A stretch of DNA of 64,000 bases, from positions 4,728,501 to 4,792,500 of the forward strand of contig NC_056413.1 of NCBI RefSeq assembly GCF_905147365.1, written 5' to 3'. Both the position numbers and the translations under genes were made by a program. The notes under the pieces were generated by a model that saw only the letters and a program-made list of their open reading frames with translations, was not told where the DNA came from and made no database searches. Source of the DNA: Aricia agestis. Taxonomy: Eukaryota; Arthropoda; Insecta; Lepidoptera; Lycaenidae. This document shows positions 1 through 11,454 of the stretch, piece after piece. How positions within the stretch are numbered: position 1 is the first letter of the stretch; the number at the start of each line of letters is the position of its first letter.

Positions 1-140
1 ACTTCATACGGGCAAATATACGCGAGTTTGTTGCGACTGTCACTTTCAACATGTTTCTCAATAATGAGTAACGCATTAGTACGACGCGGCCCGGCCGATA
101 TGACATACTACGTCAAACGTATTTTCAAGATCTCTTCTGA

Positions 141-494
141 GTCGGCCTACTCGTTAGTTCTGTTTACTCCATAAAGTTAATATACCTAGCGGGATAGAGC
201 AACAATCTCGAGCTGTCAAACGAAACCGAAATTGGTTTTCATCTGTGTGAAAAATATGTGTACGTATACACTTACACAAGCATGATTGAACATGAATTCT
301 ATGAGATTAAATTGTCAACGTGCGGCACGTGCCGACTGGACGTCAAAAAAAGAGTGCTGACGTCATGTATCACACGTCTCTTTTTACCACGCAGTGTTAC
401 TGATAGTGACATCTCTCTTGCTCAGGCCTTTGTTTCTCTATTCCGCTAGGTATATTAACTTTATGGTCAGCCTACTCGTTAGTTCTGTTTACTC
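141..494. mobile_element. TIR element flanked by 29-bp direct repeats
   Basis: Inverted repeats of 31 bases (169-199 and 436-466, 30 of 31 paired), beginning CCATAAAGTTAATATACCTA, enclose about 240 bases. Immediately outside, 141-169 and 466-494 are direct repeats with 28 of 29 bases identical (starting GTCGGCCTACTCGTTAG). The short ORF inside has no recognisable similarity. Confidence 0.8.
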
Positions 495-877
495 ATGGAC
501 GAGTACCATACATGTGAACATAAGTTACTTCATTTTGCATACTCCAAGTTCACGCTAATCAAATACTTAAAATACAAACTTTTCTTTAATTAAGTACCTA
601 AAATAGCAAAAGATTTCTTAAAAAATATATTTTGCAGTGTTTTTTATACATATTTAACACTCACTTAAAATAATAATTTGAAGATGATTCTAAAATATTT
701 TTAATGTAAGCTTTGAATTTGTGTCTGAAGAAATATTATTATATGTCTGTTGTAATTTCATAACACTTAATATTTTACGTGGGAATCTCGCGACGAATGA
801 ATAATTAAGTGAAATATTTACTCTTCTTATCTTACTTAAAAATGTTCCCACTTAAAATTTTATTTAAAAATACATAT
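495..877. other. AT-rich intergenic stretch
   Basis: I see no gene or structured repeat here, only T- and A-rich text. Confidence 0.5.
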
Positions 878-2409
878 ATAATCCATACTAATATTATAAA
901 TGCGAAAGTATCTCTGTCTGTATGTCTGTCTGTCTGTCTCGCTTTCACGCCAAAACTACTGAACCGATTGCAATGAACATTTGTACACAGTTATTCTAGA
1001 GTCTGAGAAAGGACATAGGCTACATTTTGATGTGGGAAAATATCTTATTTCCATGAAAATATCGATGAAAATGAATTTGCATTGCGCGTGGCCAGCGCTC
1101 ATCCCGGGGGTCCTGGGTTCGAGTCTCGCAGGCGGAACAAAAAGTTTTCAATTTTCCTGGGTCTTGGATGTGTATTAAAATAAAATTTCAAAAATCTTAA
1201 ATATATTTTATGTATAATATTATAAAAAATCCAGAAATATATCGATGCAATGAATATTTTAGTTCTAATACGATTCAACAGATGGCGTTTTATTTTTTAC
1301 TTCATTGTAACATAGAACTAATCATATTTATTAGTTATTATGTTTTTGTTTATAGTTTTTAATACGTTAGAATATTATGTTTAATAATATTATCACTTGG
1401 TATAATAATAATCAATCTATCTTAAGAACTCCTACTGCATTTCTAATATATGTGACAAGTTGACAACAGAAGGCGCTCTAAAATAAAGGAGTTCAAGTGT
1501 ACCGTGTCGGCCTATATTCCATCCAGAAAATATATCAATGCAATCAACATTTTAATTCTAATATATGAAAACAGATGGCGTTTTATTTTTTACTTAAATA
1601 TATTTTATGTATAATATTATAAAAAACCCAGAAATATATCGATGCAATGAATATTTTAGTTCTAATACGATTCAACAGATGACGTTTTATTTTTTACTTC
1701 ATTGTAACATAGAACTAATCATACTTATTAGTTATAGCTGTTGCCCGCGACTTCGTCCGCGTGGACTTCAGTTTATAAAGCGCGATTTCAACAAAATTAG
1801 TGTCAAAAGCTTTTATTAAAAAAAACCCTGGTACCCCTTAAATCAATACAGCTGTGTAGTGTGCACACAATAAGTATTTCTTTTTTTATATTAAACTTTT
1901 TATTTTATGCCAAATTTTAAAGCTTATTTAGCCCCCCAATTACACAACTTTACCCATAAACTATTTATCATTGATAGGTTTAAGGTTACGTCACTACACA
2001 GATAAAGTACTGAGTTATTTTATTAAATAGCTGTAACCGTAACCGTAACCGTAGAATAAACCGTAGAATAGATATAACAATCGAAAAAAATCTAAACTTA
2101 AATGTAAGATGATACCACCTCTTATAGAAAGACTTTTGAGCAAGCGTCAGCGTGATGTAGAAGACGCACGGTGCCATCTATTATGATTTTTTGGAACTAA
2201 CTTAATTTGAACAAATTCGCATTTTCACCCCCTGATAACCCTTTTTTTCAGTAAAAAAAAGTAGCCTATGTCCTTTCTCAGGCTTTAGACTATCTGTATA
2301 CAAAATTTCATTACAATTGGTTCGGTAGTTTTGGCGTTTGGCGTTAAAGCGAGACTGACAGACAGACAGACAGAGATACTTTCGCATTTATAATATTAGT
2401 ATAGATTAT
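878..2409. mobile_element. Composite head-to-head GTCY-microsatellite element, left copy
   Basis: The ends are inverted copies of ATAATCYATACTAATATTAT, GCGAAAGTATCTCTGTCTG and a further stretch of more than 100 bases up to GAGAAAGGACATAGGCTAC. Inside, 1741-1979 equals the head of the element at 56677. A B-box-like GGTTCGAGTCTC lies at about 1120. A 140-base segment is duplicated (1197-1336 and 1595-1734). Confidence 0.75.
1595..1734 (+). repeat. Direct duplication of 1197-1336
   Basis: The same text, from AATATATTTTATGTATAATA through ATATCGATGCAATGAATATT to the CATTGTAACATAGAACTAAT block, occurs at 1197-1336 with only a few differences (for example GATGGCG against GATGACG). Confidence 0.85.
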
Positions 2410-3025
2410 GTGCACATTGCACAGCTGTTTTTGGGTATTTTGATTAATAAAGGGCCGCGCTACACCGGAATGGCAGCGGCGAGGCGAGCACTTTCAGCGC
2501 TGCGATTTTGCTGTTTGATATGGAGCTACTTTAAATCCCAACAAAACTTGGCTGACTACGGTACCCTAAAGCGGAACCCTAACCAGCAGATTTTTTGTAT
2601 ATTGGTAGGTTACTAACTAGAAACCTTTAACTTTATATAACTAAATTAAGAGTAACGTTGTCCTACAAATAAAACAGTCCATATTTTAGGATCATCAATT
2701 CAGAGTATGAAATTCTTTCTATCTCTGTTAGCTACCACTTTCGAGATTTTTCGCAAATAAAAATGTTGCTCGTCTTATCAAAATGAAACTACTCCCAAAA
2801 ATTTGCTTGATAGTAATAAAAAAAGGTGTTTTAGGGCTCCCGTACTATTCCCTTGAAACAAAAAGATCTTTATTATTTTTATTTTATTGTAAAACAACGC
2901 CATACGGTCACTGGTCAGTGCCCAGTGGCTTTAGTAATAACCTGTCACTACAATTCCATCATCGTGCAAGCTAACAGCCGGACAACGTCCGAAGTGACGT
3001 GGAAGTTGACTCAGGTAGTGAGGTC
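2410..3025. other. Intergenic stretch without recognised features
   Basis: Small open frames only, none with recognisable similarity. Confidence 0.4.
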
Positions 3026-3115
3026 GCTACGCCGTAGGCCGCTACGCCGTAGACCACTACGCCGTAGACCACTACGCCGTAGACCACTACGCCGTAGACC
3101 GCTACGCTGTAGCGA
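3026..3115 (+). repeat. 15-bp minisatellite, six units
   Basis: Tandem units of RCTACGCCGTAGACC start at 3026, 3041, 3056, 3071, 3086 and 3101. Each unit contains the inverted pair CTACG/CGTAG. The RRRPL-repeat peptide it would encode is an artefact of the array. Confidence 0.92.
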
Positions 3116-3186
3116 TACGACAGGTTATTTGTCGCTACGAACAATCATTATAATCTCTTCGTTTTTTTTGCCAGAGAGTTAGAAAT

Positions 3187-3485
3187 TGGCCAAGTGCGAG
3201 TCTGATTCGCACATGAAGGGTTCCGTAGACTAGAACATATTTTGATATCGAGTAAAAATTATAAGAGATAAATGATAGCGTTTTTGTATTGGCTTACATA
3301 TTTATTTCATTTTGTTTTTAGTGTTTGTTGCACAATAGTTTTGCGTTAAGTTTTCAACTGTCTAGCTGTCGCAGTTCTTGAGTTAAAGCCTGGTGACAGA
3401 CGGACCGACGCGATGATCATCTGGACAGAGAGCAAATACCTACGTTTTACGTAGTTTTGACCCTTTGAGTATGGTACCCTAAAAA
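3187..3485 (+). repeat. GTGCGAGTC-type interspersed repeat
   Basis: It starts GGCCAAGTGCGAGTCTGATT, then AAGGGTTCCGTAG, and ends GAGTATGGTACCCTAAAAA. Other copies are at 10378, 11455, 12890 and 40518. No coding capacity was seen. Confidence 0.6.
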
Positions 3486-4162
3486 GAGATAAAATATACC
3501 TTATTATATTTAATTGAAATATTTTTGACGGAATATAATTGTACGCGAATACATTATCCTTTGAATAAAATGTAATAAAATGTAATAAAATATAATAAGA
3601 ATTTGCTTACGTTAGTATTTTTGTCTGGACAAAATATATTTTTACAATAAAAATTAATGTATATTTCTTGGAATTCAAATATCTAGAATCCAGTGCAGTT
3701 TAATAATTCAAAATTTTAATTTATATGAATTGTACAGTATTTGACATTTGCGCGAAAAGATGGATGGAGAGTGATAGTGAAATTAGACAAGGATGCTATT
3801 TACTCTTAGCTTAAGCTAAGTTTGGATGAACCTACCAATTTTATTAGGAAGAAATAACCACGCCTAAAAAATCAAGGTCACATGAACTTTGGGAAGATTC
3901 ATTTGTTTTGTTTTTATCTAGATCAAAATAGATGAAAACATTGTATTGGTAAAGTTTTCACCTACGCCTATGACCGGTGAGATGGGACATAAGTTATGAC
4001 AGTAATATATGGGGCAGTGAACTAATGCCATAACAATAAAACTAATAACTGCCCTGAGCTGACTGACGCCGCTCTGTTGCCGGGCGGAGATGTGTTGAGG
4101 AGTTGACGATGTTTACTTTAAAACCAGTTTACAGTAGGTGTACATTTAGTTCACACTGCAAT
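3486..4162. other. Intergenic stretch without recognised features
   Basis: AT-rich; nothing supportable as a gene. Confidence 0.4.
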
Positions 4163-4508
4163 GTAATTAACCAGTTAAGAGCCGGAAAACTCGTAAACCA
4201 TCGTAAATAATTTACAAATAACCGGCGTAAAAAACTCGCAAAGAACCGGCGTTAAAAACTTACAAAGAACCGGCCTAAGAAACTTGTACAGAACCGGCAT
4301 CAAAACCTTACAAAAACCGGCGTAAGAAACTTGTAAGGAACTGGCATAAATACTTACAAAAAACCGGCAGAAACTCATCAAGAACCTGCCTAAGAAACTT
4401 TCAAAAAACCGGCGTAAAAACCATACAACGAACCGGCATAGGAATTTCGCAAAGAACCGACGCGGCGTAAGAAACTCGCAATGAACTGGCGTAAGAAATT
4501 CGCAAGTA
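4163..4508 (+). repeat. Degenerate ~22-bp minisatellite
   Basis: About fourteen diverged units of the type AAGAACCGGCGTAAGAAACT, with units varying between GGCGTAA, GGCATAA and GGCCTAA. The minus-strand repetitive peptide it spells is an artefact. Confidence 0.85.
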
Positions 4509-5270
4509 ATATGAAAGGTATGTAGTTGATGCTGTCACATCACGGGCAGGGGGGGGGGGAGGGGCGACTGCCCCCCTCTACAAGAGCGATCGGTCGCTAA
4601 TGCTCACGAGTTTCATACCTAAACGTGCAGCGGAGAGAGTTGCGGGGTGAGAGGGGAGGCATTCGCATTTTCCCAGTTCGCTCTCTCATAATATTTTGTT
4701 TTTAATTTTTACCTCACCTTCAATACTATTGTGTTGTGAGCTTGTGAGATACTCATATTATTTTTAAAATCACGAATTCGAAGTCTAGGATTTTCTTAAT
4801 CTGCCCCGCCCCCCATATAGAATCCTGGCTACGCCCATGGAAGTTATAATTAGTTATTAATATCTTCGAGACCTTTTATTTATATAATTAATTCTGGGTT
4901 TATGAATGAAATACAACGTGACATCAATATTTACAGTAATGGTAGAATTTTCCTGTTTGTTTGTTCGTGTAACATATTTACATTTTGGAACTAACTTTAC
5001 GCACTTTATTGAAAACAACACTGTGCATTTTGACATTACAGTTATAAATTATTTTGTCCTATAAAATATGACACAAGCTTCTGGAAAGCAAAAGGTGTGA
5101 ACAGTAAGTGGACACACTTGGAAAGCTGTACCATAATAAAAATATACAGTAGTCTACGTTTATGCTGCTGGCGAAGTAGCGCGTATTGTGGCCAAATAAT
5201 CGCATCGCACTCGCACGTAAAACTTGTGTTGACTTTTTAAAGACACCAATAAGTATGACTGAGTGATATA
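4509..5270. other. Intergenic stretch
   Basis: Contains a G run near 4550 and CT-rich text; no gene recognised. Confidence 0.4.
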
Positions 5271-5271
5271 T

Positions 5272-5502
5272 CTATATATATAAAACTCAAAGGTGTCTGA
5301 CTGACATGGTAATCTATCAACGCACAGCCCAAACCACTGGACGGATCGGGCTGAAATTTTGCATGCAGGTAGATGTTATAACGAAGGCGTACGCTAAGAA
5401 AGGATTTTGATAAATTCTAACCCCAAGGGGTTAAAATAGGGGATGAAAGTTTTTATATAATAATACATCTTAACGCGAGCGAAGCCGCGGGCAAAAGCTT
5501 GT
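5272..5502 (-). repeat. Short retroelement-like tail (minus)
   Basis: ATATATATAAAACTCAAAGG, GTGTCTGACTGAC, ATCGGGCTGAAATTTTGCAT and GCGAGCGAAGCCGCGGGCAA form a familiar insect repeat end, here reversed. Borders are approximate. Confidence 0.55.
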
Positions 5503-6029
5503 TTTACACTAAGGCTTTACACGGTATACCGTACAACCACAATAGAGAAAAACGAACCAGCAGACCGATTTAAAAGTGTTTTTTATTTAATACATTTGAC
5601 GTGGTATGTCCTATCTACTGACTGCTTTGCTCAGCCGTTCAAAGCATGCCTACAGTGGTACTCGCGCCGATTTGTTAGTTTGTTTGAAGTCGGCCTACTG
5701 GTCTGTTATACAGTCTATTGTGGTACAACCACTACACATGAGACATGACATGTTGTGTCACGATTTACGGCAAATTGGTGTTGCTGAAATTGGAAGGTCT
5801 TGTTAAATAAAACGTACCCATACTAGACCGTCTGTTTGTTGAACCTTCATGCTAAGGCCGCTTAATTGGTTGAGATGGAAGTCGAGTGACATGGGCTGAC
5901 ATAATAAGGGTAGTAGGTAGACATAATAGTCATTTCCTTATCATACCTGTAAAGTATCCTCTTACCAATAAAAAAACATCATCAAAATCGGTTCACAAAC
6001 GGCAAAATTATCCGCGATCACACCTCCCT
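5503..6029. other. Intergenic stretch ending in an older repeat
   Basis: The part from about 5960 (ATCATCAAAATCGGTTCACA) is the left half of the repeat split by the CR1-like insertion. The rest shows nothing supportable. Confidence 0.4.
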
Positions 6030-8487
6030 TCAACTCTCATGGCTTCAACTCTCTCTTAATGCAGGTTTTTGATTTACATGCTCCTCTACGTCCTGTGAAA
6101 TTAAAACACCTTCCTGCACCGTGGCTGTCAGATGAGATTAAGGGCATTATGGCCAAAAGAAATGCTGCCAAAGCTAAATTTAAAAATAACCCTACTGATC
6201 AAAATCGTGACAAATACAAACAGCTCCGTAATAGATGCAGCCGCCTGTGCAGGGATGCACAGCGTCGCCATATTCACTCATCGGTTAGTAACGGCGATCC
6301 AGCGAAAGTATGGTCATTTCTCAACTCCCTGGGTATCGGAAAAGCAAAGTCCTCTCCCTCGCCGAACCTTGACCTTGATGGCCTGAATCGTCACCTCACT
6401 TCTACCTGTCCTATTCCGGCCTCCGTCAAACAGCAGTCCCTAAATGATATTTTACATTCTCCTTCACCTGACCCTCCGCTTTCTCCTTTCGCTTTTAAGC
6501 CCGTTACCATCCAGGAAGTTGAGAAATCCATAGCAAGCATTAAATCGAACGCCGAGGGCGTTGATGGCATAAGCCGAAAAATGATCATTCTCAGTTTACC
6601 CGTTGCACTCCCCGTACTCTGTCATATTTTTAATTTCTCCCTTAGTTCCAGCACATTTCCCAGTTGCTGGCGCAAAGCTGCAGTTATTCCTATTCCCAAA
6701 ATCAAATGTCCAACCTTACCCTCTGACTTCCGACCCATTTCCATTCTCCCGTTCCTATCGAAGGTACTCGAGCGCCTTGTTTACCAGCAATTAAATTCTT
6801 TCATAAATTACAATGGTTTGCTTAGTCCTTTCCAATCTGGTTTTCGTCCGGGACATAGTACTGTGACTGCTTTAACCAAGGTGACTGATGACATACGCTT
6901 TGCCATGTCTAACCAGCAACTTACTGTTCTAGCATTGCTAGATTTCAGTAATGCTTTTAATACCGTGGACTACGACATCCTCATTGCTATGCTAGGTGCG
7001 CTTCAATTCTCGGATCCTGTGATGGAGTGGTTTCGTAGCTATCTTGTTGGTAGGCAGCAATGTATACGAATTAATGATCGAATATCTGGTTACTGTGATA
7101 TTGCAGCTGGCGTTCCTCAGGGTGGTGTCCTATCCCCTCTCCTTTTCTCCCTTTTTATTAATTTCCTCACTCCGCTCCTCACCTGCCTCTTCCACCTCTA
7201 TGCAGACGATCTTCAAATCTACACCCATGCACCTGCAAATGATTTGAAGTCTGCAATTGCAGCTATCAATATGAATCTTGCAATTATACTTCGTTGGAGC
7301 CAGGGCCATGGTCTGATAGTCAACCCCAAAAAGACTCAAATTATTGTTATTGGTAGTTCGAAACAAATAAACCGGCCTAATTATGATACTCTGCCTAGTA
7401 TTACCTTTAACAATGTAGCCTTACCTTGTAGTAATGTGGCAAAAAACTTGGGTGTATACTTCGACTCCACTTTAAAATGGTCACATCACATTTCTGAAAC
7501 CTTTTTTTGCGGCGGTGGGCTCACTAAATCGCTTGAAAAATTTACTCCCTGTAAAGACTAAAATCGAACTTGCGCAGATTTTACTTCTACCTATCCTCGA
7601 CTATGCAGATGTTTGTTTAATAGATCTCAACGAAGCACAACTCAATAAACTCGAAAGATTACAAAACATCTGCATCAGATTCGTATATGGACTGCGCAAG
7701 TTCGACCACGTCACTGAATTTCGCCAGAAACTCGGGTGGCTGCCCATCAGACTCCGCCGGGAGGAGCATGTCCTGGTCCTATTATATAATATCCTTAATG
7801 ATCCCCGCTCTCCCCCCTACCTTAAGGATCGCTTTCAGTATCGTAGTGCAGACCATAAGCGTGTGTTACGATCTGTTCATAATAATAAACTATTAGCACC
7901 TTTTACAAAGTCGGGATATTTTGCGGATTCTTTCGCCGTGAAGGCCACTTACTTGTGGAATGATCTGCCACTAGAGATTCGCGAGTCGCAGTCACTAACT
8001 TCTTTTAAATCAAAGCTACATATCCATCTGAGGAGTAAGGTCTCTTGCTAGTAATTGCTGATATTAACTGTTTGTTTAATTTTATAATGGGTATAAATGT
8101 CTTTATTTATTTAGAATATTATATAATAAGTATGTAATATTACAAGTAGAATGTAAGTCTATAAAATATATTTATTTTAACAATCATTACATTACTTATA
8201 GTGTTTTTGCTCAGTTTGATATCCAATTGTAAACTTTATTTATTTAATATTCTTGTCTTTTTTATTTTATTATTATTTATTTTTTATTAATTTAGCTGAC
8301 GTATTCTTTACCCCGCATACCTACTACTTTTAGTTTAAATTTTCCTCTCTCGTAGGGTTGCCTGGAAGAGATCGCTCATAGCGATAAGGCCGCCCTTGCC
8401 CACATTTATGTTTTTTGTTATGTTTAGTTTTAGTAACATTATTGTATTATTTAGTTAATGTGAGCAATAAAGAATCTATCTATCTAT
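6030..8487 (+). mobile_element. 5'-truncated CR1-like non-LTR retrotransposon
   Basis: It covers the end of the inter-domain region, the reverse transcriptase and the C-terminal domain, a short AT-rich 3' region, and a 3' end in TCTA repeats (AATCTATCTATCTATCT) rather than poly-A, as in CR1-related clades. CTCCCT lies at both 6024-6029 and 8488-8493, a likely short target-site duplication. Flanking text (AAAATCGGTTCACAAACGGC on the left, AAATCGGTTAAAA on the right) is one older repeat split by the insertion; an uninterrupted relative is at 34925-35010. Confidence 0.85.
6059..8051 (+). pseudogene. CR1-like reverse transcriptase, frameshifted
   Basis: The first frame (6059-7561) starts near the end of the endonuclease-RT linker (FDLHAPLRPVKLKHLPAPWL) and contains RT motifs FRPISILPFLSKVLERLVY, SGFRPGHSTVTAL, LLDFSNAFNTVD, GVPQGGVLSPLLF and catalytic YADD (residues 381-384), then NLGVYFDSTLKWSHHIS. 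Near 7502-7515, at a run of seven T bases, the frame changes, and 7515-8051 continues with GSLNRLKNLLPVKTK, LDYADV and the C-terminal LWNDLPLEIRES...FKSKL domain typical of CR1/L2-type elements. The endonuclease is missing through 5' truncation, so the copy cannot be autonomous. The catalytic aspartates are kept, so decay is recent to moderate. Confidence 0.9.
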
Positions 8488-8490
8488 CTC
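8481..8490 (+). repeat. TCTA microsatellite tail of the CR1-like element
   Basis: Short (ATCT)n run at the 3' terminus (8474-8490), the retrotransposition tail of this clade. Confidence 0.6.
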
Positions 8491-8650
8491 CCTCCTTTTT
8501 TTAAATCGGTTAAAAATTTTCTATGTATGTGTGAAAAAACAATAATTTTTAACGTTTGAATGAAGGTATTAAAAACTCAAACTTTCACATAAATCACTTT
8601 AGCACACTAGCATAAAACTGTAGTTTTGTTTTATACTACTAGTAGTTAGA

Positions 8651-8709
8651 GAAGTTCTGTATACAGCATAATATTGTAAGTAGTTACAATATGCTGTATA
8701 CAGAACTTC
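8651..8709. repeat. Perfect hairpin
   Basis: GAAGTTCTGTATACAGCAT and its exact complement flank a short ATATTGTAA/TTACAATAT centre. Confidence 0.85.
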
Positions 8710-8799
8710 GTAAGATTAGCTCAACGCATGTGTAAAAACTAGTGAACATATTACTCATTGATTTACACAACATACAAACAGGTAAATGCAATTTATAGA

Positions 8800-8958
8800 T
8801 ACTAGTTCCGGGCGGGAACCGTGATAAAATGTATACTATGTCCTTTATCGGGACTAAGCATCTTTATACCAAATTTCAGCAAAATCGGTTCAATATTCAG
8901 CGGTTTGAGGTAAAAGACAGACAGACACACTTTCGCATTTAAAATTTTAGTACGGATA
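8800..8958 (+). mobile_element. GTCY-type short element, diverged copy
   Basis: TACTAGTTCCGGGCGGGAAC ... AATCGGTTCAATATTCAGCG ... ACAGACAGACACACTTTCGC, ending TTTTAGTACGGAT. Confidence 0.6.
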
Positions 8959-9063
8959 TGCATTATTAATTATACTCCGGTTCAATAAATTTTACTTCGG
9001 TCACAATAATAATTATTTCGGTCTATACGAAAACTGTGTCTATTGTTTCCTCTTTAGGCTTAG

Positions 9064-9439
9064 GCGCCTACCACACGTGCATGCTTGATCACAGTTATGC
9101 TTGCGCATGCCGGCTTGTACACTGGACATTGTGCGTGTATTGATAAAAAGGTAGTATGCGCAAGCACCAAAGTTTGGCTTGACGGTTTTTATTAAACTTG
9201 CTTTAAATTCTGGCATGCAAGCCTTCGTGTACAAACTTGTCTGCGGGTATGGTTGGACGTTCAGTGTTCGGAAGCCGAGTTGTTTATACGCCGCCGATCT
9301 TGGCAATAATGTGGCTTGCGCATGCATAACAGCTGTGCCGTTTGGTAGATAAGTCAGTCTTCCGGCTTTTCATGAGAGAAGCATGCGCCAGCAAAACTGT
9401 GTGTTTGGCATGGCATTGGCATGCTCGTGTGGTAGGCAC
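9064..9439. mobile_element. TIR element with GCATGC-rich interior
   Basis: CCTACCACACGTGCATGC on the left pairs with GCATGCTCGTGTGGTAGG on the right. The interior is rich in TGCGCATGC and GCATGC. A short minus-strand frame inside lacks similarity. Confidence 0.65.
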
Positions 9440-9464
9440 ATTAAACCGCTGAGCCGATTTAGAT

Positions 9465-9705
9465 AATACTAGATGACGCCCGCAACTCCGTTGCGCAAAA
9501 ATTCGTTTATCGCTCGGGAACCGTACATTTTTCCAAGATAAAAACTATCCTATGTCCTTTACCGGGACTCAAAGTATCCCCATGCCTTTCAGCAAAATCG
9601 GTTCAACGATTTGAGCGTGAAGAGGTAACAGACAGACAGACTGACAGACAGACAGACGAAAAGACAGACAGACACACTTTCGCATTTTTAATATTTGTAT
9701 GGAAG
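9465..9705 (+). mobile_element. GTCY-type short element
   Basis: Starts ACTAGATGACGCCCGCAACT, has AATCGGTTCAACGATTTGAG and a long CAGA tract, and ends TTCGCATTTTTAATATTTG. Confidence 0.7.
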
Positions 9706-10374
9706 TATGGATTTGGTAAATAAAATATTTGGGTATGGACAAAGTATAGTTTTTTTTTACGGAAAATTTTACGGTTCCTGCCGCGTGTTAAACTAGTTTT
9801 TGCAAAGAAGCAATTGGTAAAAAGTATATTCAGAGCCTACAGTCTCAGTGGTTACTACTTTAGTATGTATTACCAAGAGTTCAAAGTCAGAATTGTAATA
9901 ACGTATAATAAATACTTTTAATATCATAATATCATAAGGAAAAACATTAAACAAACCAGAATAAAATAGACAAAATATAGTTTAAATGCAAATGAAATAA
10001 AAATAATGTGACTTTAAATATTGAATTTTCCTTATTGAAGAAGTTCTCAGTAAGTTTAATAAATTAAATAAGCCTTTCCGAGTAAGTATAAAACTTTTTA
10101 AATGAAAAAAATGCTAGTCAATTGCAATTGCTTGAACTTTAAATAATGTTCTTTTAACTACACATTTTATTTAAATTTAAACAATCATCCTTATCCTACC
10201 TTTACAAGCCAGGTAGAGGTAATCCATGTTTCCTCCTTCTATTGAACATATTACTGTAACAACACAATCACTCGCGGTATATCCAAGTCCCCGCTCTCGC
10301 GCCCGCCGGCGACAGCGTGCGATATCACACTGGAGCGCCCCGCGTATATCGTGACTGTATTAAAAGTATTAATA
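9706..10374. other. Intergenic stretch
   Basis: AT-rich, with a short GC-rich patch near 10285-10340. No gene recognised. Confidence 0.4.
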
Positions 10375-10377
10375 AAA

Positions 10378-10742
10378 ATCGGCCAAGTGCGAGTCGGACT
10401 CGCCGAAAATTGTGATTTTTGTATGGGAGCCCCCTTTATTTATTTATTTTATTTTAATGTTATTATTAATCACATATTAAAGTACAAATATTGTAAATAT
10501 TGTAAAAATTTCAAGTGCCTAGCTATAGCCATTATTGATATCGCGCAAAAAATAGCAAAAAAATCACGTTTGTTGTATGGGAGCCGTTTTTAGTATTTTT
10601 TGTTATGAGGCGGCAACAGATAAACATATTCTGTGAAAATTTAGAAGTCTAGCTATAATGGCCGTTTTTGGGATACAGCCTGGAGACGGATAGACGGACA
10701 GTCGACAGACAGACCCTACCCTTTGGGTACGGAACCCTAAAA
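10378..10742 (+). repeat. GTGCGAGTCGGACTCG-type interspersed repeat
   Basis: Begins ATCGGCCAAGTGCGAGTCGG, where GCGAGTC/GGACTCGC is a near-palindrome, then repeats of TGTATGGGAGCC, and ends TTTGGGTACGGAACCCTAAA. Confidence 0.65.
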
Positions 10743-11454
10743 ACTATGTTACATATTATATAGCTTGTCAAAAAAGTGTAGACGCTATACACAATTTTGA
10801 AATCTCATAAAAAATATGAAAACCTAATTAAATCGAGATAAAAATCTACAAGGTGATAAATATTTCAAATGTATTTAAAGCGTTCTCTGTGGAAATACAA
10901 AGAGAAAAAAACACCTTTTAAGCGTGATTACGTACTACTCTTTCTTGACACTGGCAGAGTGTACACGATGCTGTAATATTATATTATAATTTATAAGTAT
11001 TTATTAAAGCGTTGTTTGACTGTCTGTCTGTTATCTCATCATGCTTAAGCCGATGAACCGATGATAAAAAAAAATGTCGATTTCCATTTTTAGATATTAA
11101 TAAGTTTATGCCGGATTTATATGATAGGTTGGTTCGGAAAACGTCTATCGATAAGCAAATTTCGCTACATCGTAGTTGTGGGAAACATCTAGCAATCATT
11201 ATTATACATTTGTATAGTATTCATATTTTCCTTATAATAACTAATTCGAAATTCTTTTTAATTCAAAAAGACCAAAATTAGTTAAATTTTATAAATTTAA
11301 TTAAATATTATTATTTATTCCACGATTTATTTATTTTATAAGCAGCACAATTTTAAGCCCTCGCATAGTTCCCGATCCGGTGGTAGGTCCACAGTTACAA
11401 AAATAATAATAATCCCGAATACATTCGTTTCAAATTCAAAAATAGAACATTCTT

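Noticed and set aside
1084..1160. Possible tRNA from GGTTCGAGTCTC
   Set aside because: Only a B-box-like stretch inside a repeat that recurs reversed at 57540-57640; no acceptor or anticodon arms.
2853..3182. Open frame with repeated RRRPL peptide
   Set aside because: It is only the translation of the 15-bp minisatellite and has no start context or similarity.
4175..4381. Minus-strand frame with repeated FLxPVLCKF peptide
   Set aside because: Product of the degenerate 22-bp minisatellite.
2853..4508. CRISPR-like spaced repeats
   Set aside because: The repeats are contiguous or degenerate with no unique spacers, and the DNA is eukaryotic.
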